Below, one piece after another: positions 17,008-24,522 of a DNA stretch of 42,164 bases. The notes under the pieces were generated by a model. It was given only the letters and a program-made list of their open reading frames with translations. It had not been told where the DNA came from and made no database searches. This DNA comes from JAGMCJ01 sp046761005 (GTDB lineage Archaea; Thermoplasmatota; Thermoplasmata; RBG-16-68-12; JAGMCJ01). Made by a program: the position numbers and the translations under genes. The DNA is taken from NCBI GenBank assembly GCA_046761005.1, contig JBHIFI010000007.1:1-42164 (forward strand). Reading direction: 5' to 3'. Numbering within the stretch: position 1 is the first letter of the stretch; every line of letters begins with the position of its first letter.

Positions 17008-17008
17008 G

Positions 17009-17473
17009 ATGGCAAAAAGCAGAGGTTCAGGTTCATCAAAAGCCGCCAGAAGGCGAATGCGGAAGAAGAGAGGCGCCATAGAGATTCGAAGGAAAAGGGA
17101 ATTCACCTACAGAGGATACACTCTTCAAGAACTGAGAGAGTTGCCCTTCGACAAGCTCATGGATCTGCTTCCAGCGAGAGCAAGAAGAACATGGAAAAGA
17201 GGACTCAATGATGAACAGAAGAGGTTCGTGGAAAAGGTGAGGGCAGATGAAAAGGAAGTGTTGAGAACTCACAGGAGGGAAATAATCATCCTCCCAGAGT
17301 TCGTGGGAAGGAGGATAGACGTCTACAATGGTAGGGAGTTCGTGAGAGTTGACATTAAACCAGAAATGATAGGCCATTATCTCGGTGAGTTCGCCCTGAC
17401 AAGAAAACCCGTGAAACACTCTGGTCCGGGTGTGGGAGCGACACGGTCTTCGAAGTACATGCCACTAAAGTAG
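17009..17473 (+). CDS. rps19: Small-subunit ribosomal protein S19 (uS19)
   Basis: A 154-residue S19, a head protein of the 30S subunit contacting the A-site tRNA. The archaeal/eukaryotic form is recognised by FTYRGYTLQELRELPFDKL, THRREIIILPEFVG and the C-terminal GEFALTRKPVKHSGPG. The frame is open further upstream within rpl2, but the ATG at 17009, preceded by GGAG, gives the standard length, so longer versions are rejected. The first 25 residues are a basic, Ser/Lys/Arg-rich tail. Confidence 0.95.
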   Translation: MAKSRGSGSSKAARRRMRKKRGAIEIRRKREFTYRGYTLQELRELPFDKLMDLLPARARRTWKRGLNDEQKRFVEKVRADEKEVLRTHRREIIILPEFVGRRIDVYNGREFVRVDIKPEMIGHYLGEFALTRKPVKHSGPGVGATRSSKYMPLK

Positions 17474-17483
17474 GAGGAGAAGG

Positions 17484-17930
17484 ATGGGTTATACCGCAGA
17501 GCCAGAAGAGGAAGACATTGCCAAGGCAATTGGGAAAGAGCTTCCCATATCCACGAAGAAATCGGTCGAGGTATGCAGAGCCCTGAGAGGCATGAATGTT
17601 GAGGACGCCAAGGAACTCCTCGAAGAAGTGATCGAGAAGAAGAGAGTCATTCCCTATAGAAAGTACAGGAGAACGGTCTCCCACAAGAAGGGGGGTGTGG
17701 CGGGAGGCTACCCAGTGCGTGTTGCAAAAGCAATACTCAAAGTTCTTGAGGACGCACAGTCCAACGCAGAGATGAATGAGCTCGATCCCGAGGCTATGAG
17801 GATAGAAGTCATCGCTGCACATCGCGGTCGTAGGACCGAGGGTTTCAAGCCAAGGGCAAGGGGAAGAAGTACCAAGTGGGACAAGGAGACCATCAACATC
17901 GAGGTCATACTCAGGAGCGAGGAGGAATAG
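17484..17930 (+). CDS. rpl22: Large-subunit ribosomal protein L22 (uL22)
   Basis: A 148-residue archaeal L22, which lines the polypeptide exit tunnel. Family features are the start GYTAEPEEEDIAKA, KEVPIS-like KELPISTKKSVEVCRALRG and the tunnel hairpin region RKYRRTVSHKKGG, followed by AAHRGRRTEGFKPRARGRST. A strong AGGAGG ribosome-binding site lies directly upstream. It is one base away from the rps3 start. Confidence 0.95.
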   Translation: MGYTAEPEEEDIAKAIGKELPISTKKSVEVCRALRGMNVEDAKELLEEVIEKKRVIPYRKYRRTVSHKKGGVAGGYPVRVAKAILKVLEDAQSNAEMNELDPEAMRIEVIAAHRGRRTEGFKPRARGRSTKWDKETINIEVILRSEEE

Positions 17931-17931
17931 T

Positions 17932-18759
17932 TTGGCAAATGAAAGGAAGATTGTGGAAGAGAGGATTCGCAGGCTACTTCTAAAGGAATATATCATGAAG
18001 AAGACTCGAAGAGCAGGATTTGGCGGCCTGGGTATTCAGAGAACTCCGATGGGATATAGGGTTACTCTTGTCAGTGAGAGGCCCGGCTTAGTCATAGGAA
18101 GAAAGGGTGCGTCGATAAAGGAGTTGACGAACGCTGTAGAAGCAGAGTTTGGCTTTGAAAATCCTCAGATCGAGGTTCAGGAGGTCGAGAATCCTAGCCT
18201 GAATCCTCAGATTATGGCCGAGAAGCTCGCGAGTGCCCTGGAGAGAGGATGGCATTTCAGGCGGGCGGGTCATTCAACAGTAAGGAGAATAATGGATGCT
18301 GGGGCTAAAGGGTGCCTGGTAACGATTTCTGGAAAGGTAACTGGTCGGAGACACAGGATGGAGAAGTTTAAGGCTGGCCATATCAAGTTTTGTGGGGAGC
18401 CCAAGCAATTGTGGATGAGGAAAGGCTTTGCGGTGGCTAAGGTGAAACTTGGAGTAATTGGCGCAAAGGTTCAGATAATGGATCCCAATGCGAGGCTTCC
18501 GGATGAGATAGAGATTGTTGAGCAGGTACAGGAAGGTGAGGGTGTTGAGTCTGTAGGTGATGAGGCGTCGACTGAGGCCGAGGCTTCACCCGCTCAAGCA
18601 GAAGATGTCTCGGAAGAAGAGAGCCCTCAGAAGGAAGAAGTCGAAGAGGAAATGAAAGAGGAAGCAAGAACAGAGGAGGTTGATGATGGCACTGCTGAGG
18701 ACGAGCGAGATAAGGGAGATGAGCAACGAGGAGAGAAGGAAGAAGCTGAAAGAACTTAG
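17932..18759 (+). CDS. rps3: Small-subunit ribosomal protein S3 (uS3) with acidic tail
   Basis: A 275-residue S3 at the mRNA entry site of the 30S subunit. The KH domain is seen at RPGLVIGRKGASIKEL, and the C-terminal domain at GAKGCLVTISGKVTGRRH and KLGVIGAKVQIM. The start is a TTG at 17932, two bases after the rpl22 stop. The last ~70 residues (about 205-275) are a Glu/Asp-rich tail not needed for the fold. Its last 74 nt also encode the start of L29 in another frame. Archaeal S3 is usually shorter, so the tail is an extension. Confidence 0.95.
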   Translation: MANERKIVEERIRRLLLKEYIMKKTRRAGFGGLGIQRTPMGYRVTLVSERPGLVIGRKGASIKELTNAVEAEFGFENPQIEVQEVENPSLNPQIMAEKLASALERGWHFRRAGHSTVRRIMDAGAKGCLVTISGKVTGRRHRMEKFKAGHIKFCGEPKQLWMRKGFAVAKVKLGVIGAKVQIMDPNARLPDEIEIVEQVQEGEGVESVGDEASTEAEASPAQAEDVSEEESPQKEEVEEEMKEEARTEEVDDGTAEDERDKGDEQRGEKEEAERT

Positions 18760-18919
18760 AAATGACCTCATGCATGAGAGAGGAGTCGCTGCAATGGGCG
18801 GTGCCCCAGCTAGCCCAGGAAGAATAAGGGCCATTAGGTCCAACATATCACGATTGCTCACGATCATTAGGGAAGAGGAGATGAAGGAGAAGAAGACAGT
18901 CAGGGAGGAAAAGAAATAA
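18686..18919 (+). CDS. rpl29: Large-subunit ribosomal protein L29 (uL29)
   Basis: A 77-residue L29, a two-helix protein at the tunnel exit. It is recognised by LRTSEIREMSNEERRKKLKELRNDLMHE-type spacing (for example REMSNEERRKKLKELRNDL) and IRAIRSNISRLLTI. The ATG at 18686 follows AGGAGG with suitable spacing; an ATG one codon earlier is also possible. The first 74 nt lie within the acidic tail of rps3. Its stop shares one base with the aIF1 start (TAATG). Confidence 0.92.
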   Translation: MALLRTSEIREMSNEERRKKLKELRNDLMHERGVAAMGGAPASPGRIRAIRSNISRLLTIIREEEMKEKKTVREEKK

Positions 18920-19218
18920 TGGCTGGGATTTGCCCAGTTTGTGGGCTTCCAGAAGAATTGTGCATGTGCGAGGAGATAGCAAGAGAACAGCAGCGCATAA
19001 AGATCTTCAGCGACAGGAGACGCTATGGAAAGGTGGTCACAATAGTGGAGGGCATTGATGCCGCAGACATAGATGTTGAAGACTTGGCCAAGAAACTAAA
19101 GACGAAATGCGCTGCGGGTGGCACAGTGAAAGACGGACGGATTGAGCTCCAAGGCGAACACAAGAAAAAGGTCCAACGTGCCTTGGAGGAGATTGGGTTC
19201 ACAGTAGAGGTTAGATGA
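18919..19218 (+). CDS. Translation initiation factor aIF1 (SUI1 family)
   Basis: A 99-residue SUI1/eIF1 homologue, which guards start-codon selection on the small subunit. The N-terminus carries CPVCGLPEELCMC, a likely zinc-binding Cys motif common in archaeal aIF1, followed by the SUI1 fold (KVVTIVEGID, LKTKCAAGGTVKDGRIELQG). The CAAGGTV segment is the most conserved part of the family. Location between L29 and Rnp1 is standard in euryarchaeal operons. Confidence 0.95.
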   Translation: MAGICPVCGLPEELCMCEEIAREQQRIKIFSDRRRYGKVVTIVEGIDAADIDVEDLAKKLKTKCAAGGTVKDGRIELQGEHKKKVQRALEEIGFTVEVR

Positions 19219-19219
19219 T

Positions 19220-19486
19220 GTGAAGAGAAGGTCCAGGCTGCTGTACAAGCATGAGCTGATAGGTCTTGATGTAGAGGTCCTAAGCTCGACCTGCCAGAAC
19301 CTTGTCGGTTTCAGAGGCACTGTGGTGGACGAAACCAAGAATACGTTAGTGATTGAGGTGCGAAACTTGGAAAAAAAGGTACCAAAGCGGGGAACCAGAT
19401 TCAGATTCCATATAAACGGAGGAGTGGAGATAGATGGAGCGAGACTTCTCCACCGTCCAGAAGATAGAACAAAACGGGCTAGGTGA
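19220..19486 (+). CDS. rnp1: RNase P protein component 1 (Rnp1, Pop4/Rpp29 family)
   Basis: An 88-residue Rpp29-type subunit that helps the RNase P RNA remove 5' leaders from pre-tRNAs. The Sm-like barrel is recognised in HELIGLDVEVLSSTCQNLVG and GTVVDETKNTLVIE, ending HINGGVEIDGARLLHRPEDR. The GTG at 19220 lies one base after the aIF1 stop. The length is normal. Confidence 0.93.
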   Translation: MKRRSRLLYKHELIGLDVEVLSSTCQNLVGFRGTVVDETKNTLVIEVRNLEKKVPKRGTRFRFHINGGVEIDGARLLHRPEDRTKRAR

Positions 19487-19492
19487 GCGGAT

Positions 19493-19831
19493 ATGGCAAG
19501 GAAGAAAGCAAGAGACATAGGAATTGACGTTCCTCTTCCCAAGAAAGGATGCGGAGACACGCGCTGTCCCTTTCACGGTAATCTTCCGGTAAGGGGTCAG
19601 ATTTTGGAAGGCATTGTGAAATCTGACAAGATGAAGAATACCATAGTGGTGGAGAGGCAGTACCTTAGGCTAATACCAAAATATGAGAGATATGAGAAGA
19701 GAACGAGGAAATACTTGGCCCATAGTCCGCCATGCCTGGAAACACAACGCGGGGACAAGGTAGCAATAATGGAATGTAGGCCGCTCAGCAAGACGGTCAC
19801 GTATGTGGTCATCGAGAAGAGAGGAGGATAG
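19493..19831 (+). CDS. rps17: Small-subunit ribosomal protein S17 (uS17)
   Basis: A 112-residue archaeal S17, an OB-fold primary 16S rRNA binder. Diagnostic segments are CGDTRCPFHGNLPVRGQIL, SDKMKNTIVVERQYL and LAHSPPCLETQRGDKVAIME. It starts with ATG six bases after the rnp1 stop. The frame of rpl14 begins a few bases after its end. Confidence 0.95.
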   Translation: MARKKARDIGIDVPLPKKGCGDTRCPFHGNLPVRGQILEGIVKSDKMKNTIVVERQYLRLIPKYERYEKRTRKYLAHSPPCLETQRGDKVAIMECRPLSKTVTYVVIEKRGG

Positions 19832-19835
19832 TCGG

Positions 19836-20234
19836 GTGAAGGGGATAGCCGGAAGACAGACAAGAGGCCTTCCAAAGGGGGCCTATTTGCAATGCATAGA
19901 CAACACAGGAGCGAGGGTCGTTCAGATTGTTGAAGTTCCAAAATATCACGGGAAAAGGAGACGATACCCGAGCGCTGGCATCGCAGATTTGCTCGTGGTC
20001 ACTGTGAAGAAGGGAACACCTGAAATGAGGAAACAGTTGGTGTATGCCGTTATTGTCAGGCAGAAGAGGCCTTTCAGAAGAGCGGATGGAGTAATGGTGC
20101 AGTTTGAGGACAATGCCGTTGTGATCACCACGCCCACCGGAGAAACGAAAGGAACAGACATCAAAGGTCCCATTGCTCGGGAAGCCGCCGAAAGATGGCC
20201 CAGGATAGCGGCAACAGCATCAATGATAGTATGA
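19836..20234 (+). CDS. rpl14: Large-subunit ribosomal protein L14 (uL14)
   Basis: A 132-residue L14 forming part of an intersubunit bridge. It is recognised by GLPKGAYLQCIDNTGARVV, GIADLLVVTVKKGTPEMRK and FEDNAVVITTPTGETKGTDI. The open frame extends 33 nt into rps17, but the GTG at 19836 gives the normal archaeal start (VKGIAGRQTRG). The length is normal. Confidence 0.95.
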   Translation: MKGIAGRQTRGLPKGAYLQCIDNTGARVVQIVEVPKYHGKRRRYPSAGIADLLVVTVKKGTPEMRKQLVYAVIVRQKRPFRRADGVMVQFEDNAVVITTPTGETKGTDIKGPIAREAAERWPRIAATASMIV

Positions 20235-20243
20235 GGGGATGAG

Positions 20244-20618
20244 ATGAAGAGTAGTAAAGCAAGGAAGCAGAGAAAAGACCTGCACAGCGCTCCTTGGCAC
20301 AAGAGGAGAAGGAGAATGGCTGCACACCTGTCCGCAAAATACCTGGGTGATGAGAAGAAGGCCTACCCGAGAGCTGTTCCACTCCGCAAGGGAGACACAG
20401 TCCTTGTTGTCAGAGGTGCTGACAAGGGTCACGAGGGAAAAGTTGCAACGACGGATACCAAGACCATGACAGTTACGATTGAGGGCCTGACAAGAAAGAA
20501 GGCAGACGGAACGCAGATCGGCAAGAAAATCCATCCTTCGAACGTGATAATAACTAAACTCGATCTCTCTGACCCCTTGAGAAGAGAGAGGATAGAAGCA
20601 TTGGGAGACAGAAAATGA
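20244..20618 (+). CDS. rpl24: Large-subunit ribosomal protein L24 (uL24)
   Basis: A 124-residue archaeal L24, a KOW-domain assembly initiator on 23S rRNA. Markers are the start SSKARKQRKDLHSAPWHKRR, LRKGDTVLVVRGADKGHEGK (the KOW motif) and GKKIHPSNVIITKLDLSD. The stop overlaps the rps4e start by 4 nt (ATGA). Confidence 0.95.
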   Translation: MKSSKARKQRKDLHSAPWHKRRRRMAAHLSAKYLGDEKKAYPRAVPLRKGDTVLVVRGADKGHEGKVATTDTKTMTVTIEGLTRKKADGTQIGKKIHPSNVIITKLDLSDPLRRERIEALGDRK

Positions 20619-21325
20619 AGAAACATCTGAAAAGACTGGCGGCACCGAGAAGCTGGATGATCTCCAGGAAGAAACACAAATGGGTTGTTAGACCGAAGCC
20701 AGGACCTCACGGAATGGAAGAGTCTATTCCCCTTCAGATAATCCTTAGAGACATGCTGCATTACTGCGACAAAACCAGAGAAGGAAGAAGGCTCCTCTCC
20801 TCAAGAAGCGTTTCCGTAGATGGGAAGCCTGTGACTGATCTGAAGAGAGGCGTTGGTCTAATGGATGTCCTCTCCTTCAAGCAAAAGAAAGAGCACTTCA
20901 GAATGCTAATCGATACGAAAGGAAGGCTTCAGCTAGTGAAGGTCGATGCCAAACAAGCAAAGTGGAAACTATCAAGGATTGATGGAAAGACAACAGTCAA
21001 AGGTGGAAGAATCCAACTCAATCTCTACGACGGTAGGAACATCCTCCTTGACAAGAACATGTATAGAACAGGCGATGTTCTGAAGATCTCTGTTCCCAAT
21101 CAAGAAATCCTTGACCACTACGAATTAGCCAAGGGAAACATCGCTCTCCTCGTTGGCGGAAAACACGTAGGTGAACTCGCCAGACTGAAGAAGTATGAGA
21201 AATCCAGAAACCCAAGGGAGAATGAGGTTCTCTTTGACGAAGGCTTCAGCACTTCACTTCACAACGTCTTCGTCGTTGGAAAAAAATCTCCGGAGATAAG
21301 TATCCCAGAAACGAAGATCGTATAG
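20615..21325 (+). CDS. rps4e: Small-subunit ribosomal protein S4e (eS4)
   Basis: A 236-residue S4e, found only in archaea and eukaryotes, with an S4 RNA-binding domain (SRSVSVDGKPVTDLKRGVGL), a central domain and a C-terminal KOW domain (ALLVGGKHVGELARLKKYE). The N-terminus KKHLKRLAAPRSWMISRK is a strong family signature. It overlaps rpl24 by 4 nt. Confidence 0.96.
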   Translation: MKKHLKRLAAPRSWMISRKKHKWVVRPKPGPHGMEESIPLQIILRDMLHYCDKTREGRRLLSSRSVSVDGKPVTDLKRGVGLMDVLSFKQKKEHFRMLIDTKGRLQLVKVDAKQAKWKLSRIDGKTTVKGGRIQLNLYDGRNILLDKNMYRTGDVLKISVPNQEILDHYELAKGNIALLVGGKHVGELARLKKYEKSRNPRENEVLFDEGFSTSLHNVFVVGKKSPEISIPETKIV

Positions 21326-21333
21326 GTGATTGA

Positions 21334-21843
21334 GTGGGGAACATGAGAGACTTGAGGGTCGAAAAGACCGTTGTCAATATCGGGGTAGGCGAGGCAGGAG
21401 AGAGACTTCTCAAGGCTCAGAAAGTCCTGGGGATGTTGACCGACCAAAAGCCCATTGAAACCATCTCTAAAACTATAAGCAAAGACTTGGGAATACGGAA
21501 GGGGATGCCCATAGGGTGCAAGGTGACGTTACGAGGAAAGAAGGCAGAGGAGTTTCTGAAGAGGGCTCTTTGGGTGAAGAACAACAAACTCGCGGATTAC
21601 AATTTTGACCCGGAGGGGAACTTCTCATTTGGCGTTCCTGACTACACGGAGTTTGAAGGTATGAAGTATGACCCTGAGATTGGAATTTTCGGGATGGACA
21701 TCTCTGTGAGCCTAAAGCGTCCAGGCTACCGAGTGACCAAAAGAAGGAGAAAAACGTCAAAGATACCAAGAAAGCACAGAGTCACTCGGGAGGAAGGGAT
21801 CCATTTCATGCGGGAGAAGTTTGGTGTCGAGGTAATCGAATGA
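21334..21843 (+). CDS. rpl5: Large-subunit ribosomal protein L5 (uL5)
   Basis: A 169-residue L5, which binds 5S rRNA and contacts P-site tRNA. It is recognised by MRDLRVEKTVVNIGVGEAGE, SKDLGIRKGMPIGCKVTLRG and FGMDISVSLKRPGYRVTKR. The GTG at 21334 follows GGTGA with 4-nt spacing, as for rpl2; an ATG three codons later is the alternative. The stop overlaps the rps14 start (ATGA). Confidence 0.95.
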   Translation: MGNMRDLRVEKTVVNIGVGEAGERLLKAQKVLGMLTDQKPIETISKTISKDLGIRKGMPIGCKVTLRGKKAEEFLKRALWVKNNKLADYNFDPEGNFSFGVPDYTEFEGMKYDPEIGIFGMDISVSLKRPGYRVTKRRRKTSKIPRKHRVTREEGIHFMREKFGVEVIE

Positions 21844-21986
21844 AACCGAAAAAGGAGTTCGGAAGGAAGACGGGATGCAAGCGTTGTGGCCGCAAGAGAG
21901 GCATCATCAGAAGGAGCAGGATATATCTCTGCCGCCAGTGCTTCCGTGAAGTGGCTTTCGAACTCGGCTTTCGAAAATACTCATAG
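21840..21986 (+). CDS. rps14: Small-subunit ribosomal protein S14, zinc type (uS14)
   Basis: A 48-residue S14 of the short, zinc-binding type. The two pairs of cysteines are CKRCGRKRG and CRQC, followed by FRE and the end LGFRKYS, all standard. It starts with the ATG at 21840, overlapping the rpl5 stop by 4 nt, and its stop is followed at once by the ribosome-binding site of rps8. It is too short for a 60-residue cut-off and easily missed. Confidence 0.95.
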   Translation: MKPKKEFGRKTGCKRCGRKRGIIRRSRIYLCRQCFREVAFELGFRKYS

Positions 21987-21995
21987 GTGGTTGGC

Positions 21996-22385
21996 GTGCA
22001 ACATGACCCACTTAATGATGCTATGGTTCGCATAAGAAACGCAGAGCTTTCGGGAAAAAGAAAGTGCGAGATCAGACCATCCTCCAAACTCATCGGTAGG
22101 GTTCTGAAGGTCATGCAAGAACATAGGTACATCAAGAAGTTCGAATACATTGAGGACGGAAGGTCCGGAATCTTCGAGGTAGAACTTAACGGAAACATAA
22201 ACAACTGTGGGGTCATAAAGCCCCGCTTTTCCGTCAAGAGAGTGAATCTTGAGAGGTACGAGGCAAGATATCTGCCTGCACAAGATTTCGGCGTCCTGAT
22301 ACTAACGACAACGGAAGGAGTCGTCTCTCATTCCAAGGCAAAGGAGCTCGGCGTTGGTGGAAAACTACTCGCATTTGTATACTAG
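21996..22385 (+). CDS. rps8: Small-subunit ribosomal protein S8 (uS8)
   Basis: A 129-residue S8, a primary 16S rRNA binder. It is recognised by DPLNDAMVRIRNAELSGKR, FEYIEDGRSGIFEVELNG and the end ELGVGGKLLAFVY. The start GTG at 21996 is preferred over the GTG at 21987, because the latter is part of the GGTGG ribosome-binding site and the later start gives the family N-terminus. Its stop lies next to the rpl6 leader. Confidence 0.94.
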   Translation: MQHDPLNDAMVRIRNAELSGKRKCEIRPSSKLIGRVLKVMQEHRYIKKFEYIEDGRSGIFEVELNGNINNCGVIKPRFSVKRVNLERYEARYLPAQDFGVLILTTTEGVVSHSKAKELGVGGKLLAFVY

Positions 22386-22394
22386 GTGCTAGGA

Positions 22395-22955
22395 ATGCCC
22401 GTCTCAGGAAGAATCGAGGAGAGAGTCGAAATCCCCGATGGGGTCGATTTGGCGATTGATGGGGAGAGGATGATCATTTCTAGTCAACAAGCTACGTTAG
22501 AAAGGCGTTTCAGTCATCCGCGGGTTTTCGTAAGGAAAGACGGAAGTGAGGTGGTTGTATCATGCGAGTTTCCAAGAAAGAAAGAGGCGGCTCTGGTAGG
22601 AACGTTTGCGTCTCATATAAGAAATATGATACTGGGCGCGACAAAAGGATTTCAATGCAGGATGAGGATAGTCTATTCCCACTTCCCAATGAAGGTTTCT
22701 GTGAAAGAGGAAGAAAAGGTATTGCTTATTGAGAACTTCCTGGGGGAGAGGCATCCTCGGAGGGCAAAGATAATGGGTGAAACGAAGGTCATGATTGAGG
22801 GTGACATGGTGAAGCTGACGGGCCATAGTAAAGAGGATGTTGGTCAGTCCGCTGCGAACATAGAACAGGCCACAAAGATCAGAGGGTACGATCCCAGAGT
22901 CTTCCAGGATGGCATCTACATAATCGAGAAGCCCAAGGTGCGAGAAAATGAATGA
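22395..22955 (+). CDS. rpl6: Large-subunit ribosomal protein L6 (uL6)
   Basis: A 186-residue archaeal L6 near the factor-binding site. Markers are RIEERVEIPDGVDLAIDGE, MILGATKGFQCRMRIVYSHF and NFLGERHPRRAKIMGET. The ATG at 22395 follows GGTGC with 5-nt spacing; a GTG three codons earlier lies inside that site and is less likely. The 3' end overlaps rpl32e by 8 nt. Confidence 0.94.
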   Translation: MPVSGRIEERVEIPDGVDLAIDGERMIISSQQATLERRFSHPRVFVRKDGSEVVVSCEFPRKKEAALVGTFASHIRNMILGATKGFQCRMRIVYSHFPMKVSVKEEEKVLLIENFLGERHPRRAKIMGETKVMIEGDMVKLTGHSKEDVGQSAANIEQATKIRGYDPRVFQDGIYIIEKPKVRENE

Positions 22956-23607
22956 GAAAAAGGCGAGGAAAGTAAAGAAAGAGGCAGAGCTGCCCACGCT
23001 CACTGAGATAAATAAAGCCAGAAAAGCCGAGCTCATTGAGATGTGTGAATCCCTAGATCTCGATAAGGAAGGTATTGTTCCTGAGCTCAGGAAGAGGCTC
23101 AAAGACTATCTCAAAGAGGAGGAGGAGAAGATTGAAATCATTGAAGAAGAGGTGGTAAGGCCCAAACTGAAGCCCGTATTGGATGATGAAACCAAGGGAT
23201 TTCTCGCAATCAGAGATAGGCAGAAAAGAAGAAGACCCAAGTTTAGGAGACAGGAATGGTTCAGATACAAGAGGTTGGGGAGCAGCTGGAGGAGGCCACG
23301 AGGCCTTCATTCCAAGATGAGAAAGGGATTGAAATACAGGCCCAAGATGGCATCCGTTGGATATCGATCGCCAAGTAAGGTCAGAGGTCTTCATCCTTCT
23401 GGCTTCGAAGAGGTCCTCGTTCATAACAAGAAAGAATTGGAAGTACTTGATCCCAAGAAACAAGCAGCTCGGATCGGACATTCGGTGGGGACGAGAAAGC
23501 GGATTGAGATTGAGAGCAGGGCGGACGAGATAGGCATCCGCGTACTGAACAGGAGCATTGTATATGAACCTGAAGAATCAGAGGAGAATGGCAGCCAAAC
23601 TTCTTAG
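22948..23607 (+). CDS. rpl32e: Large-subunit ribosomal protein L32e (eL32) with N-terminal SAP-like extension
   Basis: A 219-residue protein whose C-terminal part (about 85-219) is archaeal L32e: RRPKFRRQEWFRYKRLGSSW, KVRGLHPSGFEEVLV and QAARIGHSVGTRKR. The first ~80 residues are extra. Residues about 23-53 contain KARKAELIEMCESLDLDKEG followed by ELRKRLKDYL, which resembles a SAP helix-extended-helix motif, then an acidic linker. Haloarchaeal L32e also has an N-terminal extension but of HhH type; a SAP-like one is unusual to my knowledge. The C-terminus overlaps rpl19e by 44 nt. Confidence 0.93.
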   Translation: MNEKKARKVKKEAELPTLTEINKARKAELIEMCESLDLDKEGIVPELRKRLKDYLKEEEEKIEIIEEEVVRPKLKPVLDDETKGFLAIRDRQKRRRPKFRRQEWFRYKRLGSSWRRPRGLHSKMRKGLKYRPKMASVGYRSPSKVRGLHPSGFEEVLVHNKKELEVLDPKKQAARIGHSVGTRKRIEIESRADEIGIRVLNRSIVYEPEESEENGSQTS

Positions 23608-24019
23608 GTGTGGTGTCAACAGAGTCTGGATAGATCCGAATCGGATAGAGGATGTAGCTGATGCCATAACGAGAACCGACATACAGATTATGATAGATGC
23701 GGGAGCCATAAAGGCAAAGCAGAAGAAGGGAATTTCAAAGGGCAGAACGAGATATCACAGGGCACAGAGGAAAAAGGGGAGAGGAAGGGGTCACGGAAGC
23801 CGAAAAGGCACAAGGAAAGCAAGGAAACCGAAAAAGGAGAGATGGATTCAAACCATCCGTCCAATTAGAGAGAGATTGCGAGAGCTTCGAGACGAGGGAA
23901 AGATAGATGTCTCCACATACAGGAAGTTCTATCTTCAGGCAAAGGGCGGAGCATTCAAGAGCAAGTCACACCTTGAGACGCAGCTCCGGTCAAGTGGGTA
24001 CCTCAAGGAGGATCAATAA
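23564..24019 (+). CDS. rpl19e: Large-subunit ribosomal protein L19e (eL19)
   Basis: A 151-residue archaeal L19e, an extended helical 23S rRNA binder. It is recognised by NLKNQRRMAAKLLRCGVNRV, WIDPNRIEDVADAITR and the basic stretch KGRGRGHGSRKGTRKARKPK. The ATG at 23564 is taken because it matches the family; it lies within the end of rpl32e. The stop and the rpl18 start share one base (TAATG). Confidence 0.94.
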   Translation: MNLKNQRRMAAKLLRCGVNRVWIDPNRIEDVADAITRTDIQIMIDAGAIKAKQKKGISKGRTRYHRAQRKKGRGRGHGSRKGTRKARKPKKERWIQTIRPIRERLRELRDEGKIDVSTYRKFYLQAKGGAFKSKSHLETQLRSSGYLKEDQ

Positions 24020-24522
24020 TGGTCAAGGGTCCAAGAAAAAGAGTATCCTTCCAAAGAAGGCAAAAGGGAAGGACAGATTACAGATTGAGGTCAAGGTTGC
24101 TGAGATCCAATCTACCCAGAGCTGTCGTCAGAGCATCGAATAGGAATACCTCAGTTCAAATCACGAGCTTCGATCCGTCAGGCGACAGGGTGCTCAGCTC
24201 GGCTGTTTCGAATGAGCTCAAGAAACTAGGCTGGGTAAAGTCTACGGCCAATATTCCGGCAGCCTATCTTACTGGCTATCTCGCTGGAAAAAGAGCAGTT
24301 CAGAAAGGGATAGAGAAGGCGGTGCTCGACATCGGCCTCCATGACCCAACAAAGGGGTCGAGAGTCTTTGCATCTCTAAAGGGGCTTTTGGACGCTGGTC
24401 TTCAGATTCCTTGCGGTGAGGAGATTTTCCCGAGTGATGAGAGAATCAGGGGAGAGCATATCGGGAAGAATGTTGTGAAGAGGTTTGAGAAGGTGAAATC
24501 TAAGATGGAGGATGGGAAATGA
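24019..24522 (+). CDS. rpl18: Large-subunit ribosomal protein L18 (uL18)
   Basis: A 167-residue L18, which binds 5S rRNA together with L5. Family segments are RRQKGRTDYRLRSRLLRSNL, SVQITSFDPSGDRVLSSAVS, AAYLTGYLAGKRA and GLLDAGLQIPCGEEIFPSDE. It begins on the last base of the rpl19e stop and its stop overlaps the rps5 start. Confidence 0.95.
   Translation: MVKGPRKRVSFQRRQKGRTDYRLRSRLLRSNLPRAVVRASNRNTSVQITSFDPSGDRVLSSAVSNELKKLGWVKSTANIPAAYLTGYLAGKRAVQKGIEKAVLDIGLHDPTKGSRVFASLKGLLDAGLQIPCGEEIFPSDERIRGEHIGKNVVKRFEKVKSKMEDGK

Noticed and set aside
16919..17008. 30-residue N-terminal extension of S19
   Set aside because: The frame is open inside rpl2 but the added residues are not S19-like; ATG 17009 has a ribosome-binding site.
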